A stretch of 64,000 nucleotides of DNA, from positions 2,852,001 to 2,916,000 of the forward strand of contig NZ_FMHY01000002.1 of assembly GCF_900090225.1 (NCBI RefSeq), given 5' to 3'. Shown in pieces: positions 46,240 through 54,611 of this stretch; position 1 is the stretch's first letter; the number at the start of each line of letters is the position of its first letter. The notes beneath the pieces are model-generated. The model did no database searches and had not been told where the DNA came from. It worked only from the letters and a program-made list of their open reading frames with translations. This stretch comes from Micromonospora eburnea. Its GTDB lineage: Bacteria > Actinomycetota > Actinomycetes > Mycobacteriales > Micromonosporaceae. The translations under genes and the position numbers were made by a program.

Positions 46240-46883
46240 TCGTCTGCCACATGGTCCCCGGCAGTGAGCGCACCGTCGGCGACGTCTTCGGTTACTACGA
46301 CCGGACCACCCGGCCACAGGACCTCGGCGTCATCGGGCGGATCCTGCTGTCGCACGAGGACCTCTATCTCCACGTCATCGAGCGCCGGCAGGACCCCAAG
46401 GTGTCGGGCCAGACCCGCGGGCTGCCCGCGTTCCAGAAGATCGCCGAGGCGATCGAACCGTACGTGACGCCGTACCCGAGGTACTGGAAGAACCCGTCCG
46501 ACTCGGTGGCCAAGGAGTTCTACCGCTGGGCGCCGGACGGCGAGCCGCCCGCGGACACCACGCTGACCGTGATCGTCGGACGGATCAAGCCGGGCGCCGA
46601 GCCGGACGTGGCGCGCATCTTCGCCGAGTCCGACGCCGGGTCGCTGCCGGCCGAACTGGGCGTGACCGGGCGCTGGCTGTACTCGATCGACGACGTCTAC
46701 GTGCACCTGCTGGAACAGGACGCGTCGATCGCCGAGGCCATCCGGCACAACCACCACAGGCCGGCCTTCAGCAAGGTGATGGAGGAGCTGGGACCGTACA
46801 TCAGCCCGTACCGGCCGGAGGCCTGGCGGGGCCCGCAGGACGCGGTGGCCAAGGTGTTCTACCGGTGGCGCGCCGAGGACTGA
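46221..46883 (+). CDS. TcmI-type polyketide cyclase with two tandem domains
   Basis: A 220-residue protein made of two similar about 105-residue halves: first half ...VIVCHMVPGSERTVGDVF through VAKEFYRWAPD, second half TLTVIVGRIKPGAEPDVARIF through VAKVFYRWRAED. The TcmI family catalyses late aromatic ring closures of type II polyketides, and a double-domain form is a known variant. The ATG has AAAGGAG 5 bases upstream and lies inside the P450 3' end (19-base overlap). A hairpin follows, so this closes the operon. Confidence 0.9.
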   Translation: MVFRNVIVCHMVPGSERTVGDVFGYYDRTTRPQDLGVIGRILLSHEDLYLHVIERRQDPKVSGQTRGLPAFQKIAEAIEPYVTPYPRYWKNPSDSVAKEFYRWAPDGEPPADTTLTVIVGRIKPGAEPDVARIFAESDAGSLPAELGVTGRWLYSIDDVYVHLLEQDASIAEAIRHNHHRPAFSKVMEELGPYISPYRPEAWRGPQDAVAKVFYRWRAED

Positions 46884-46913
46884 CCAGGACGTCTCCGCCG
46901 CCCACCGTCACGA

Positions 46914-46947
46914 CCGCGCCCGACCGCCGTCCGGCGGTCGGGCGCGG
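46914..46947. terminator. Hairpin terminator after the four-gene oxygenase/cyclase operon
   Basis: A 16-bp perfect stem (46914-46929 with 46932-46947) and a 2-base loop. It lies between the cyclase (plus) and SnoaL-like gene (minus), serving both. Confidence 0.8.
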
Positions 46948-47011
46948 TGCGGACACGCCGGTCCGCTGCTGGAGGGCCCGGCGGATCGTGGGTGGACGGA
47001 CGGTGACCGGG

Positions 47012-47419
47012 TCAGGACGTCTTCTCGCCGCGGCTGGCCCGGACGATGCCGTCGGTGTCGGAGATGCCCTCGCCCTTGATCACCTTGCCGTCGCGCAGCG
47101 TCCAGAAGTGTACGAAACGCACGTTGAACTCGCCACCGTTGCGGAAGTGGCCGTACCACATGCCGATGGCGGCAGCCCAGCTGTCGCCGGAGACGCGGAC
47201 CTCCTCCACGTCGAACCGGTTGTCGTCGAGCAGTTCCAGTGCGCCGGTGAAGTACTGCATCGCCCCGTCCAGGCCGCTGTAGTGGCCGGTCGACCAGGGC
47301 AGCGACTTCGGCGTGACGATCTCCGCGTCGGGGTGGAACAGGCTGACCACCGCCGGCGCGTCCATCCGCTTCAGACCGTCGTAGAGCGCCTCCACGACCG
47401 CCTCGACCTCAACTGCCAT
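47012..47419 (-). CDS. SnoaL/NTF2-like protein
   Basis: A 135-residue single cone-fold protein (LYDGLKRMDAPAVVSLFHPDAEIVTP, then HYSGLDGAMQYF and VRFVHFWTLRDGKV). SnoaL homologues act as cyclases or hydroxylases in aromatic polyketide pathways; others bind small molecules. The Asp/His of a cyclase are not obvious. It is divergent from the haloperoxidase-like gene, and convergent with the oxygenase operon, consistent with a role in the same pathway. Confidence 0.85.
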   Translation of the reverse strand: MAVEVEAVVEALYDGLKRMDAPAVVSLFHPDAEIVTPKSLPWSTGHYSGLDGAMQYFTGALELLDDNRFDVEEVRVSGDSWAAAIGMWYGHFRNGGEFNVRFVHFWTLRDGKVIKGEGISDTDGIVRASRGEKTS

Positions 47420-47994
47420 GCGATCCCCTCCCGGATGTGGCCGCCCCGCTCGGGCGGGTGATGCGCCGCCGGTCCGGCCCGGACCGACGCGCGGGAACGT
47501 GAGCCGAGCTCAGCCAAGCGCACCCGGTCAGCGTGGACAACCCCCTAGCGTCGCCGACCCCTATCCGGTGGCCGCGATGGTGGCGGCCGGCGCGGTCGCG
47601 TTCCGCTTCGTCCTGCTCCTACCAGGCGGCGTAGCGACCGGTGGGGCGTTGGTGGGCCAGTCGGGTGACGGCGGGACCGACGTTCGGACAGGGTTCCGGG
47701 ATGTTGTCCGACCAGCAATCTGGGAGAAGACAGTGATCGCCCCCACTCTCAGGATGGGAATTGCGCCGAGAGGTCATGAGCCTCTCATCGTCGGTCCGGC
47801 TGCTCCGGATCGGCCCGACCGTCCTCGTCGGACCAGCCTCGCCACCAGTGATCGCGCGGCCCGTCGCCGCTTCCACCGCGTCGACCCCGCGTGGCCGGTG
47901 TCACGCCGGCCTTTCGCGTCGGCCGGTGGCAGCCCGGTCCATCACTCCCGCCTGCGTCGGTCGACCGCCGGCGCCCTCCCCAAAAGGACAAACC
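47420..47994. promoter_or_regulatory. Divergent intergenic region before the haloperoxidase-like gene
   Basis: A 575-base gap between the SnoaL-like gene (minus) and the haloperoxidase-like gene (plus). I saw no gene with a ribosome site or family likeness on either strand; it is long enough for two promoters and a leader. Nothing more specific is supported. Confidence 0.35.
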
Positions 47995-49533
47995 ATGCAG
48001 GACTACTGGCTGGCCCGGGTGCGCCAGCACGCCACCTCCCGCCGTTCGATGTTGCTCGGCGCGGCCGGCGCCGGCGTCGGCCTGGCCCTCAGCGGGACCA
48101 GCGCCGTTTCGGCGGCCACGCCGACCAGCGCGTCCGCCGAGCCGCCGTTCGACTTCGACACCGGCAACGCGGCGGAGTCCGTGCTCGGCCCGTTCGCCGG
48201 CCCGGCGGTCTACGCCACCGTCGCGCCCAGCGACGCCACCCTGATCATCCGGTTCGCGAACATGCTGGAACTGTGCTGGTTCGACGCGATCGCCCCCTAC
48301 CACCCGACGGCGGTGGGCATCTACACGCAACTGCCCCGCCGGCCGCGCGCGGAGGCGGCGACCAACCGCAACAAGAACATCGCCATCCTGTACGCCTCGT
48401 TCCGGGTGTTCAACAGCGTGATGCCGCAGTACGCCGACACCTGGCGGGAGATGCTCCAGTCGGTCGGCCTGGACCCGGCCGACGACAGCACCGACCCGAG
48501 CACCCCGGTGGGCATCGGCAACCTGACCGGCCGGGGCCTGGCGGCCGCCCGTGAACACGACGGCATGAACCAGCTCGGCGACCACGGTGGCCAGGTCTAC
48601 CACCGGCAGCCGTACGCCGACTACACCGGCTACCGGCCCCGCAACACCGCGTACGAGCTGACCGACGCGTCGCACTGGCAGCCGGCCATCGTCACCAAGG
48701 GCAACGGCATCTTCCAGGTGCAGCAGTTCGTCACCCCGCAGCTGAAGCACGTCACCCCGTACAGCTACACCGACCCGAAAGAGTTCCTGGTCCCGCCGCC
48801 GACCGCCAGCAACCACCGCAACAAGGCGGCGTACAAGGCGCAGGTGGACGCCATGCTGGCCACCTCCGCCGGGCTCACCGACGAGCAGAAGACGAAGGCC
48901 GAGTTCTTCGACGACAAGTTCGCCAGCCTCGGACTCGCCGTCGGGGCGGCTCTCCAGAGCCGCAACCTGGGCCTGGACGAATGGGTGCACCTGCACGCGG
49001 TGGCGGAGACCGCGACCTTCGACGCCGCCATCGCCGCCTGGTACAACAAGAACATCTACGACTCGGTGCGCCCGTTCACCGCCATCCGCCACGTCTACCA
49101 GGGCCAGAAGGTGACCGCCTGGGGCGGCCCGGGCAAGGGCACGGTCAGCGACCTGCCCGCCGAGCAGTGGCGTGCCTACCTGCTCGTGGCCGACCACTCG
49201 GAGTACCCGTCCGGCTCGACCGCGCTCTGCGCCGCCGAGGTGCAGGCGGCCCGCCGCTATCTCGGCACCGACCAGGTGCGGTTCCGGTTCGAGCGCAAGG
49301 CCGGCTCCTCGCTGATCGAGCCCGGCATCACCCCGCGCGAGGACCTCGTACTGAGCTGGGACACCTGGACCGACTGGATGCACGACTGCGGGATGAGCCG
49401 CTACTGGGGCGGGGTCCACTTCCCGGCCGCCATCCAGGCGTCGTGGGAGATGGGCCGGAAGATCGGCGACCTGGCGTACGAGTTCGTGCGGCGGCAGATC
49501 AACGGTGAGGCGGTGCTGCGCACTCGACGCTGA
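47995..49533 (+). CDS. Tat-exported vanadium-dependent haloperoxidase-like protein
   Basis: A 512-residue protein with a Tat signal (TSRRSMLLGAAGAGVGLALSG, cleavage near SAVSAA). The body has PAP2/vanadium-haloperoxidase-type features: K352-x6-R359-P360 (NKNIYDSVRPF), EYPSGSTAL at 403-411, and SRYWGGVHF (S468, R469, H475). The usual PSGH reads PSGS, so the vanadate-side His is missing, and the Asp four residues after the last His is Ala479. It is therefore a divergent haloperoxidase-family member, perhaps with another activity. RBS AAGGA is 7 bases before ATG. The export is notable for a metabolite cluster. Confidence 0.8.
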   Translation: MQDYWLARVRQHATSRRSMLLGAAGAGVGLALSGTSAVSAATPTSASAEPPFDFDTGNAAESVLGPFAGPAVYATVAPSDATLIIRFANMLELCWFDAIAPYHPTAVGIYTQLPRRPRAEAATNRNKNIAILYASFRVFNSVMPQYADTWREMLQSVGLDPADDSTDPSTPVGIGNLTGRGLAAAREHDGMNQLGDHGGQVYHRQPYADYTGYRPRNTAYELTDASHWQPAIVTKGNGIFQVQQFVTPQLKHVTPYSYTDPKEFLVPPPTASNHRNKAAYKAQVDAMLATSAGLTDEQKTKAEFFDDKFASLGLAVGAALQSRNLGLDEWVHLHAVAETATFDAAIAAWYNKNIYDSVRPFTAIRHVYQGQKVTAWGGPGKGTVSDLPAEQWRAYLLVADHSEYPSGSTALCAAEVQAARRYLGTDQVRFRFERKAGSSLIEPGITPREDLVLSWDTWTDWMHDCGMSRYWGGVHFPAAIQASWEMGRKIGDLAYEFVRRQINGEAVLRTRR

Positions 49534-49981
49534 CCTTCAGCGCCGCGAGCGTACGCCGCATTCCGTCGCGGTTGTGTCGGGACCGGTCGCGGATCCCCGA
49601 CGTCAGGGCGCCGATCCTGCGTCGGGCCGGTCCGCGCCGGTCCCACCACGACTGGACGACCTCCGTCCCGCCGTCCGCGGCGGGCGTCAGCTCGAACCGC
49701 CAGGTCGAGACCAGCGCCCCGCCCAGCCGCACGTCGAAGGCGAAACAGCGGCCCGGCTCGGCCGCCGTCACCGTGCACCGGGTGGTCCAGGAGCGCCACC
49801 GGCCCTGCCGGTTGTGGCCGCGGAAGGTGCTGCCCACGGCGAGCGGGGAGCCCGGGGCGTCGAGCGTCGCGCCGACGCACTCCGGGCTCCACTCACCCAT
49901 CCGACGGACGTCGCTGACCGCCGCGTACACCGCGGCGGCCGGCGCCCGTACGGTGATCCGCTCCTGGACGACCTCCGTCAT
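49499..49981 (-). CDS. SRPBCC (START/Bet v1-like) protein
   Basis: A 160-residue soluble helix-grip protein (ITVRAPAAAVYAAVSDVRRMGEWSPEC, RCFAFDVRLGG, VVQSWWDRR). Such proteins are cyclases, ligand carriers or lipid-binding proteins. It is the last gene of the minus-strand six-gene operon; its ATG overlaps the TauD stop (ATGA). The 3' end overlaps the haloperoxidase 3' end by 35 bases. The small molecule it binds may be the operon's product. Confidence 0.85.
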   Translation of the reverse strand: MTEVVQERITVRAPAAAVYAAVSDVRRMGEWSPECVGATLDAPGSPLAVGSTFRGHNRQGRWRSWTTRCTVTAAEPGRCFAFDVRLGGALVSTWRFELTPAADGGTEVVQSWWDRRGPARRRIGALTSGIRDRSRHNRDGMRRTLAALKVSVECAAPPHR

Positions 49982-50901
49982 ACCGCCGCGCGCAGCTCGT
50001 CGGAGAGGTAGCTCTGGGCGTTGTAGATGGTGCGGGCCGGGTCCAGGATCTCCCGCCGCCCGTGCATCACCCGGGTGTTGTCGATGAGCGCCACGTCCCC
50101 ATCCTGCCACTCGATGTTCTCGGTCAGGGCCGCCGTACGCTCCTCCACCTCCCGCATCAGTTCCTCGGAGAATTCGGTGCCGTCGGCGAAGGTGATGCGG
50201 GGCTTCTCGTAGTTGTAGGACGGACCGAGGATGCTGTTGGCGAATGCCAGGCGGGACCCGAAGAGGGTGGGGTGGGCGGCCGGCACCTGGAACTCGTAGT
50301 GGATCGCGCCCCCGTCCAGCGGCTCGATGACGGTCCGGCCCGGCCCGGTGGCCAGCGCCCGCATGTCGTCCACCGTGATCTCCTCGGCGGGCTTGTCGTC
50401 GCCGAGCTGGTGCTGGACGAACGCCTTCCAGCGGTTCTCCTCGACCCGCCGGCTGTACGCGATGTCCTGCGCGGCGAACTGTTCGCGGGCCTCCTCGCTG
50501 AAGGCGTCCCAGACCCGGTAGCCGTCGCAGACCGTGGTCTCCGACCCCTCGGCCGCCGCCTTCTCACAGAAGAACCAGGTCAGATCGGGGGCGAAGGGGC
50601 TGTTGCCGTTCTCGATGTGCAGGCCGACCGCGGCCGTGCCGGCGTCGACCTTCTGCGCCACGTCCCCGCCGTGGAACTCCCGGGCCGGGTCGAGGGTGAT
50701 CCGGCCGGAGATCGCGTGCACGAGGGCGGAGAAGAGCTCCAGGTCGGCGCGGAAGCCGCGGAACAGGATGAAGCCCGACTCGCGCAGCAGGCGGATGGTG
50801 ACCAGCGGGTCGAGGTCGGTGAGGTCGGCGGTGGCCGGCCCGGTGCAGAGCAGTCCGTTGCCGGTGCCGTACCGGCTCATGGCGAACGTGGTCGTCAGCA
50901 T
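49978..50901 (-). CDS. TauD/TfdA-family Fe(II)/2-oxoglutarate dioxygenase
   Basis: A 307-residue non-heme iron oxygenase. The iron triad is H in VGLHIENG with the Glu of the HxE/D motif two residues on, and a distal His in VMHGRREI; a following Arg (HGRREI) binds 2-oxoglutarate. It probably hydroxylates or desaturates an acyl or amino-acyl intermediate. Start 50901 has GGGAG at 9 bases; an ATG at 50910 would overlap the ligase stop as ATGA. Fifth gene of the operon. Confidence 0.88.
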   Translation of the reverse strand: MLTTTFAMSRYGTGNGLLCTGPATADLTDLDPLVTIRLLRESGFILFRGFRADLELFSALVHAISGRITLDPAREFHGGDVAQKVDAGTAAVGLHIENGNSPFAPDLTWFFCEKAAAEGSETTVCDGYRVWDAFSEEAREQFAAQDIAYSRRVEENRWKAFVQHQLGDDKPAEEITVDDMRALATGPGRTVIEPLDGGAIHYEFQVPAAHPTLFGSRLAFANSILGPSYNYEKPRITFADGTEFSEELMREVEERTAALTENIEWQDGDVALIDNTRVMHGRREILDPARTIYNAQSYLSDELRAAV

Positions 50902-50906
50902 TCCCG

Positions 50907-52535
50907 TCATCTCCCGAGCGTGTCGATGGGGGTGGGCGTCGACGCCGGCCGGTCGGTCGGCGAGTCCAGCGGCCGGCAGGGCAGCCGTCCGTCGGCGATG
51001 GCGGCCCTGATCTCGTCCCGCCGGGGCCGGCCGGTCACGGTGAAGTACCGCCCGTACAGCTCGTCGCTGGCGGGTAGGACGCAGGCGGCGGAGACCTGCT
51101 CCACCACGGAGAGCCGCTCGGCGCCGAGGGCCGCTATCCCGCGCCGGGCGCTCGCGTCGTCGGTCGTCTCGGAGACGAGGAAGAGCCCGTGCAGCGTCTG
51201 CATCCCGTCGCCGACGACCGCGCTGGCCCGGACGAACGGCAACGTCGCGTACTGCGCCTCCACCCACTCCGGGGCGATGTTGCGCCCGGCGGAGGTGACG
51301 ATCACGTTCTTCTTCCGCCCGACGATGCGGATGTGGCCGGTCTCCTCGATCTCGGCCAGGTCACCGGTGTGCAGCCAACCGCCATCGTCGACGAGGCAGG
51401 CCGAGGGATCGGTGCCGGTGTAGCCGGCGAACAGCGACGAACTGCGCACCAGCAGTTCGCCGTCGTCGGCCAGGCGTACCTCGACGTGGTCCAGCGGCTG
51501 CCCGACCGTGCCGATCCGGCGGTGGCCCGGGACGTTCCAGGAGACGGTCGAGCTGTTCTCGCTGAGCCCGTAGCCCTCGTACACGAACAGGCCGTGCCGG
51601 TCCAACCGGTGCAGGGTGCCGACGTCGACCGGCGCGCCGCCGCAGCAGATCAGCGGGGCCTCGTCTCGGCCGAACAGCTCGGGTGCCACCGGTCGCCCCA
51701 GCTCCGCCGCCCGGTCCGCCCGGTCGGCCAGCTCCTCGGCCAGCGCGGGGGTGGCCACCAGCGCGGTCGGCCGGGCCGCCGGGGTGTAGCGCAGCACCCC
51801 GCTCGCGGCGAACGAGGACGTGCCGATGAGCGGCTCGTCCGGCGGCAGCAGCACCACCGTCCCGCCGTGGCAGATCACCAGGTAGATCGCGGCCACCTGC
51901 TCGATCAGCAGACTGAACGGGACGAGTGACAGGTACCGGGCGTACGCGTTCGCGGGCATCACCCGGTCCAGCGACCGGAGCAACGCGTCCAGGCCGGCCC
52001 CGCGGATGCGGACCCCCTTCGGTCGGGAGGTGGTGCCGGAGGTGTGCACCACCTTGCAGATCGCCTGCTCGTCCCGCCACGGGGAGTCCGGCCAGGGGCG
52101 CTCCGGCGGGGCCTGGCGGGCAGCGGAGAGCAGGTCGGGCAGTTCCACCGGCACCACCTGGCAGCCCGGCGGCAGCACTCGGCCGGCGTCCCACTCCGCC
52201 AGCCGGCGCCGGCCCGCCTCGTCCACCAGGCAGATGGTGGCCTCGCGGAGCAGGCTGTTCGCCTGCTCGGCCGAGAACGCCAGCGGCACCGGCACCTCCA
52301 CCGCGCCGGAGAGCAGCAGCGCGAGGTCGGCGACCACGAATTCCGGGGTGTTGCCGGTGAGCACCCCCACCACCGGCCGGGTGTCGGCCAGGCGGAGCCG
52401 GTCGGCCAGTGCGCGGGCCGCGCCGACCCCGTCCCGGTAGGACAGGACGTCGCTGACGCCTCCGCTGTCGTCCAGCTGCGCCACCAACGTGCGCCCGTCC
52501 GTGGCCAGGCGGGCGAGCCGCTCCTCAATGAGCAT
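50907..52535 (-). CDS. AMP-forming acyl/aryl ligase
   Basis: A 542-residue adenylate-forming enzyme. A3 motif VHTSGTTSRPKGV and A5 YGLSENSS are clear; the A7-A8 region reads LHTGDLAEIEETGHIRIVGRKKNVIVTSAGRNIAPEWVE. The A10 Lys in the C-terminal segment is not conspicuous, and the final residues are Pro/Asp-rich. It activates a carboxylic acid, probably a fatty or aryl acid, for transfer to CoA, a carrier or an amine. Start overlaps the hemolysin-family gene by 11 bases. Confidence 0.88.
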   Translation of the reverse strand: MLIEERLARLATDGRTLVAQLDDSGGVSDVLSYRDGVGAARALADRLRLADTRPVVGVLTGNTPEFVVADLALLLSGAVEVPVPLAFSAEQANSLLREATICLVDEAGRRRLAEWDAGRVLPPGCQVVPVELPDLLSAARQAPPERPWPDSPWRDEQAICKVVHTSGTTSRPKGVRIRGAGLDALLRSLDRVMPANAYARYLSLVPFSLLIEQVAAIYLVICHGGTVVLLPPDEPLIGTSSFAASGVLRYTPAARPTALVATPALAEELADRADRAAELGRPVAPELFGRDEAPLICCGGAPVDVGTLHRLDRHGLFVYEGYGLSENSSTVSWNVPGHRRIGTVGQPLDHVEVRLADDGELLVRSSSLFAGYTGTDPSACLVDDGGWLHTGDLAEIEETGHIRIVGRKKNVIVTSAGRNIAPEWVEAQYATLPFVRASAVVGDGMQTLHGLFLVSETTDDASARRGIAALGAERLSVVEQVSAACVLPASDELYGRYFTVTGRPRRDEIRAAIADGRLPCRPLDSPTDRPASTPTPIDTLGR

Positions 52536-53235
52536 CGGTCATCGTCTCCCCGGGCAGGTCCCGTCGTAGCGCCAGATCGAGGTTGTCGAAGCGGTATCGG
52601 CCGGTGCAGGCACGGACCAGCTCGCCGATCCGGTCCAGCGGCACCAGCCCGGTGGTCGGCGCCTGGTCGTAGTACGTCCCCCAGCGCAGCCGCTCGCCGG
52701 CGCTCATCCAGGTCGGCCGGGCCCGCCCGAGGGACACGAACGGCACGCCGAACTGCGGCAGCGCCGCGGCGAGCGGGGCGGTCGCGGTGCACAACGCGTA
52801 GCGCATGCCCTGGCACCAGGCGAGCAGCGGCAGCAGCCGGATCAACTCGGCCCCGCTGCCGCCGACGGCCACGAAGTTCCCGACCTCCACCACGTCGTGC
52901 CGGGGCACCGGCGCTCCGGCCACCCGCTGGAGCACCTCCTCCAGCGGCTGGTCGAGATAGCGTTCGGAGAAGAAGCCCTGGTGCGAGTGGAAGGTCATCC
53001 CGCCACAGGCGACGATCTCCTCGGGTCGGCCGGGACGGCGTCTGGTGGCGACCACGAAGCAGTCCGGCGCCGGGTCGATCAGAGCGTTGTAGATCTCGGC
53101 GTACCCGGTCCGGACGAACGCGGCGGCCGCGTCCCATTCGACTGACGGTGGTGTCACGACGCGGACCCGCAGGGCCTCCGCGCCGATGCTCGCCGCCGGC
53201 TCACCCAGGGTGGTGGCGGGTCGGGTCATCGTCAT
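52525..53235 (-). CDS. Thermostable-hemolysin-family protein
   Basis: A 236-residue protein whose pieces ([50 protein letters not shown] and [36 protein letters not shown]) match the T_hemolysin (PF12261) pattern. The name comes from a Vibrio toxin, but the sequence order resembles GNAT/AHL-synthase-like acyltransferases, and an acyl transfer role is an inference. There is no signal peptide, which argues against a secreted toxin. It overlaps both neighbours in the operon by 4 and 11 bases. Confidence 0.8.
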   Translation of the reverse strand: MTMTRPATTLGEPAASIGAEALRVRVVTPPSVEWDAAAAFVRTGYAEIYNALIDPAPDCFVVATRRRPGRPEEIVACGGMTFHSHQGFFSERYLDQPLEEVLQRVAGAPVPRHDVVEVGNFVAVGGSGAELIRLLPLLAWCQGMRYALCTATAPLAAALPQFGVPFVSLGRARPTWMSAGERLRWGTYYDQAPTTGLVPLDRIGELVRACTGRYRFDNLDLALRRDLPGETMTDAH

Positions 53236-54611
53236 GCCGCCTGCCAGTCCATCCGGATCGGGGAACGCTGCAGCCGCAGCATCAGCCGCGGGGGGATCCG
53301 GTACTGCCGGCGCAGCAGCGCGGTGGCGGCCCGGGTGAGCGCGCGGGGCTGCCGGTCGAGCCAGGTCAGCGTCTCCTCCAGCGCGGCGAGTGCCTGGTCG
53401 ATCTCCTCGGCGGTGCAGGTCAACGGCGGGTACGTGCGCAGCACCGGCTCGCTGATCTGCTCGTTGAGCGAGTGCCCGGTGTGCACGCCCCGCTGCCCCA
53501 TGCCGATCGACACCATCAGCTCCACCGCCGGGTTGGCCGTCCGCAGGCCGGCCATCAGCCCGATCCCCGGCGCCGCCAGCAGGTGCTTCGGGTGCCGGCG
53601 TACGGCGGCCGCCAGGCCCTCGGTGAGGCGCGGGCCCAGCTCGGCGGCCCGGGCGGGCAGGTCCCGCTCGCGGACCTCGTCGATGGTGGCCGCCGCGGCG
53701 GCGACCGCGACGCCGGTGACCGAGGAGCCGGAGGCCAGCAGCGACGGGTGCCACCGTGGGTGCCGGCCGGCGGCCTCCACCACCGCGGAGCTCAGCGCGC
53801 AGACACCGACCGGGACGAAACCTCCGGTGAGCGCCTTGGACAGCAGCATGACGTCCGGCCGGACCCCGTCGTGTTCGACCGCGAACATCCGCCCGGTGCG
53901 ACCGAAACCGGTCTGGATCTCGTCGGCCACGAACAGGGTGTCGGTGGCCGCGCAGGCGGCGGCGACCTCGCGCACGTAACCGGGCGGTGGGACGGTGAGG
54001 TGCGCGCCACCCAGCACCGGTTCCAGGAACACCGCCGCCACCGAACCGTCGGCCACCGCCGCGCGCACGGCCGCGGCGTCACCGTACGGGACCACGACGA
54101 GGTGCGTGCCGAGCGGTTCGAACGGCGCGCGGTGGTTGCGCTGGCCGAGCAGGGACAGGGCGGCCAGGGTCTTGCCGTGGTAGCTGCCTTCCGCGACCAC
54201 GATCCGCTGCCGGTCGGGCCGGGCCAGCCGGACCGCGCGCAGCGCCGTCTCGCAGATCTCCGCTCCCGAACTGCCCAGCGCGAAGCGGTCGAGCCCGGCC
54301 GGCAGGATGTCCAGCAGCGCGCGGAACAGCGCGGCGGTGGCCGGGTGCACCGCGCCGGGCGGGATCGCGGAGGCCTGGCGGAGCGCCTCGGTGACCGCCT
54401 CAGCCACCCGCGGGTTGCCGTGGCCGACCAGGAACACGCCGTAGCTGGCGGCGAGGTCGAGCGCGGCGGTGCCGTCCTCGGCGTACACCTGGGTGCCGCT
54501 GGCGTGGCTCTCCACCGACCGTCCGGCGGCGGCCAGCATGGTCGCGGCGGTGGGGTTCCAGTGCCGGCCCAGTGCGGAGAAGATCCGCTGCCGGTCGTCC
54601 AGCGAGGTCAT
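53232..54611 (-). CDS. Class III PLP-dependent aminotransferase
   Basis: A 459-residue fold-type I enzyme. PLP motifs are intact: [12 protein letters not shown] (phosphate), [19 protein letters not shown] (Asp230 for the pyridine N) and the Schiff-base Lys259 in [14 protein letters not shown]. It probably transaminates an acyl/keto or polyamine-type substrate using a co-substrate amino acid. A 60-residue C-terminal extension ([21 protein letters not shown]) is basic and unusual for the class. It follows a homologous but Lys-less gene with ATGA overlap. Confidence 0.9.
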   Translation of the reverse strand: MTSLDDRQRIFSALGRHWNPTAATMLAAAGRSVESHASGTQVYAEDGTAALDLAASYGVFLVGHGNPRVAEAVTEALRQASAIPPGAVHPATAALFRALLDILPAGLDRFALGSSGAEICETALRAVRLARPDRQRIVVAEGSYHGKTLAALSLLGQRNHRAPFEPLGTHLVVVPYGDAAAVRAAVADGSVAAVFLEPVLGGAHLTVPPPGYVREVAAACAATDTLFVADEIQTGFGRTGRMFAVEHDGVRPDVMLLSKALTGGFVPVGVCALSSAVVEAAGRHPRWHPSLLASGSSVTGVAVAAAAATIDEVRERDLPARAAELGPRLTEGLAAAVRRHPKHLLAAPGIGLMAGLRTANPAVELMVSIGMGQRGVHTGHSLNEQISEPVLRTYPPLTCTAEEIDQALAALEETLTWLDRQPRALTRAATALLRRQYRIPPRLMLRLQRSPIRMDWQAA

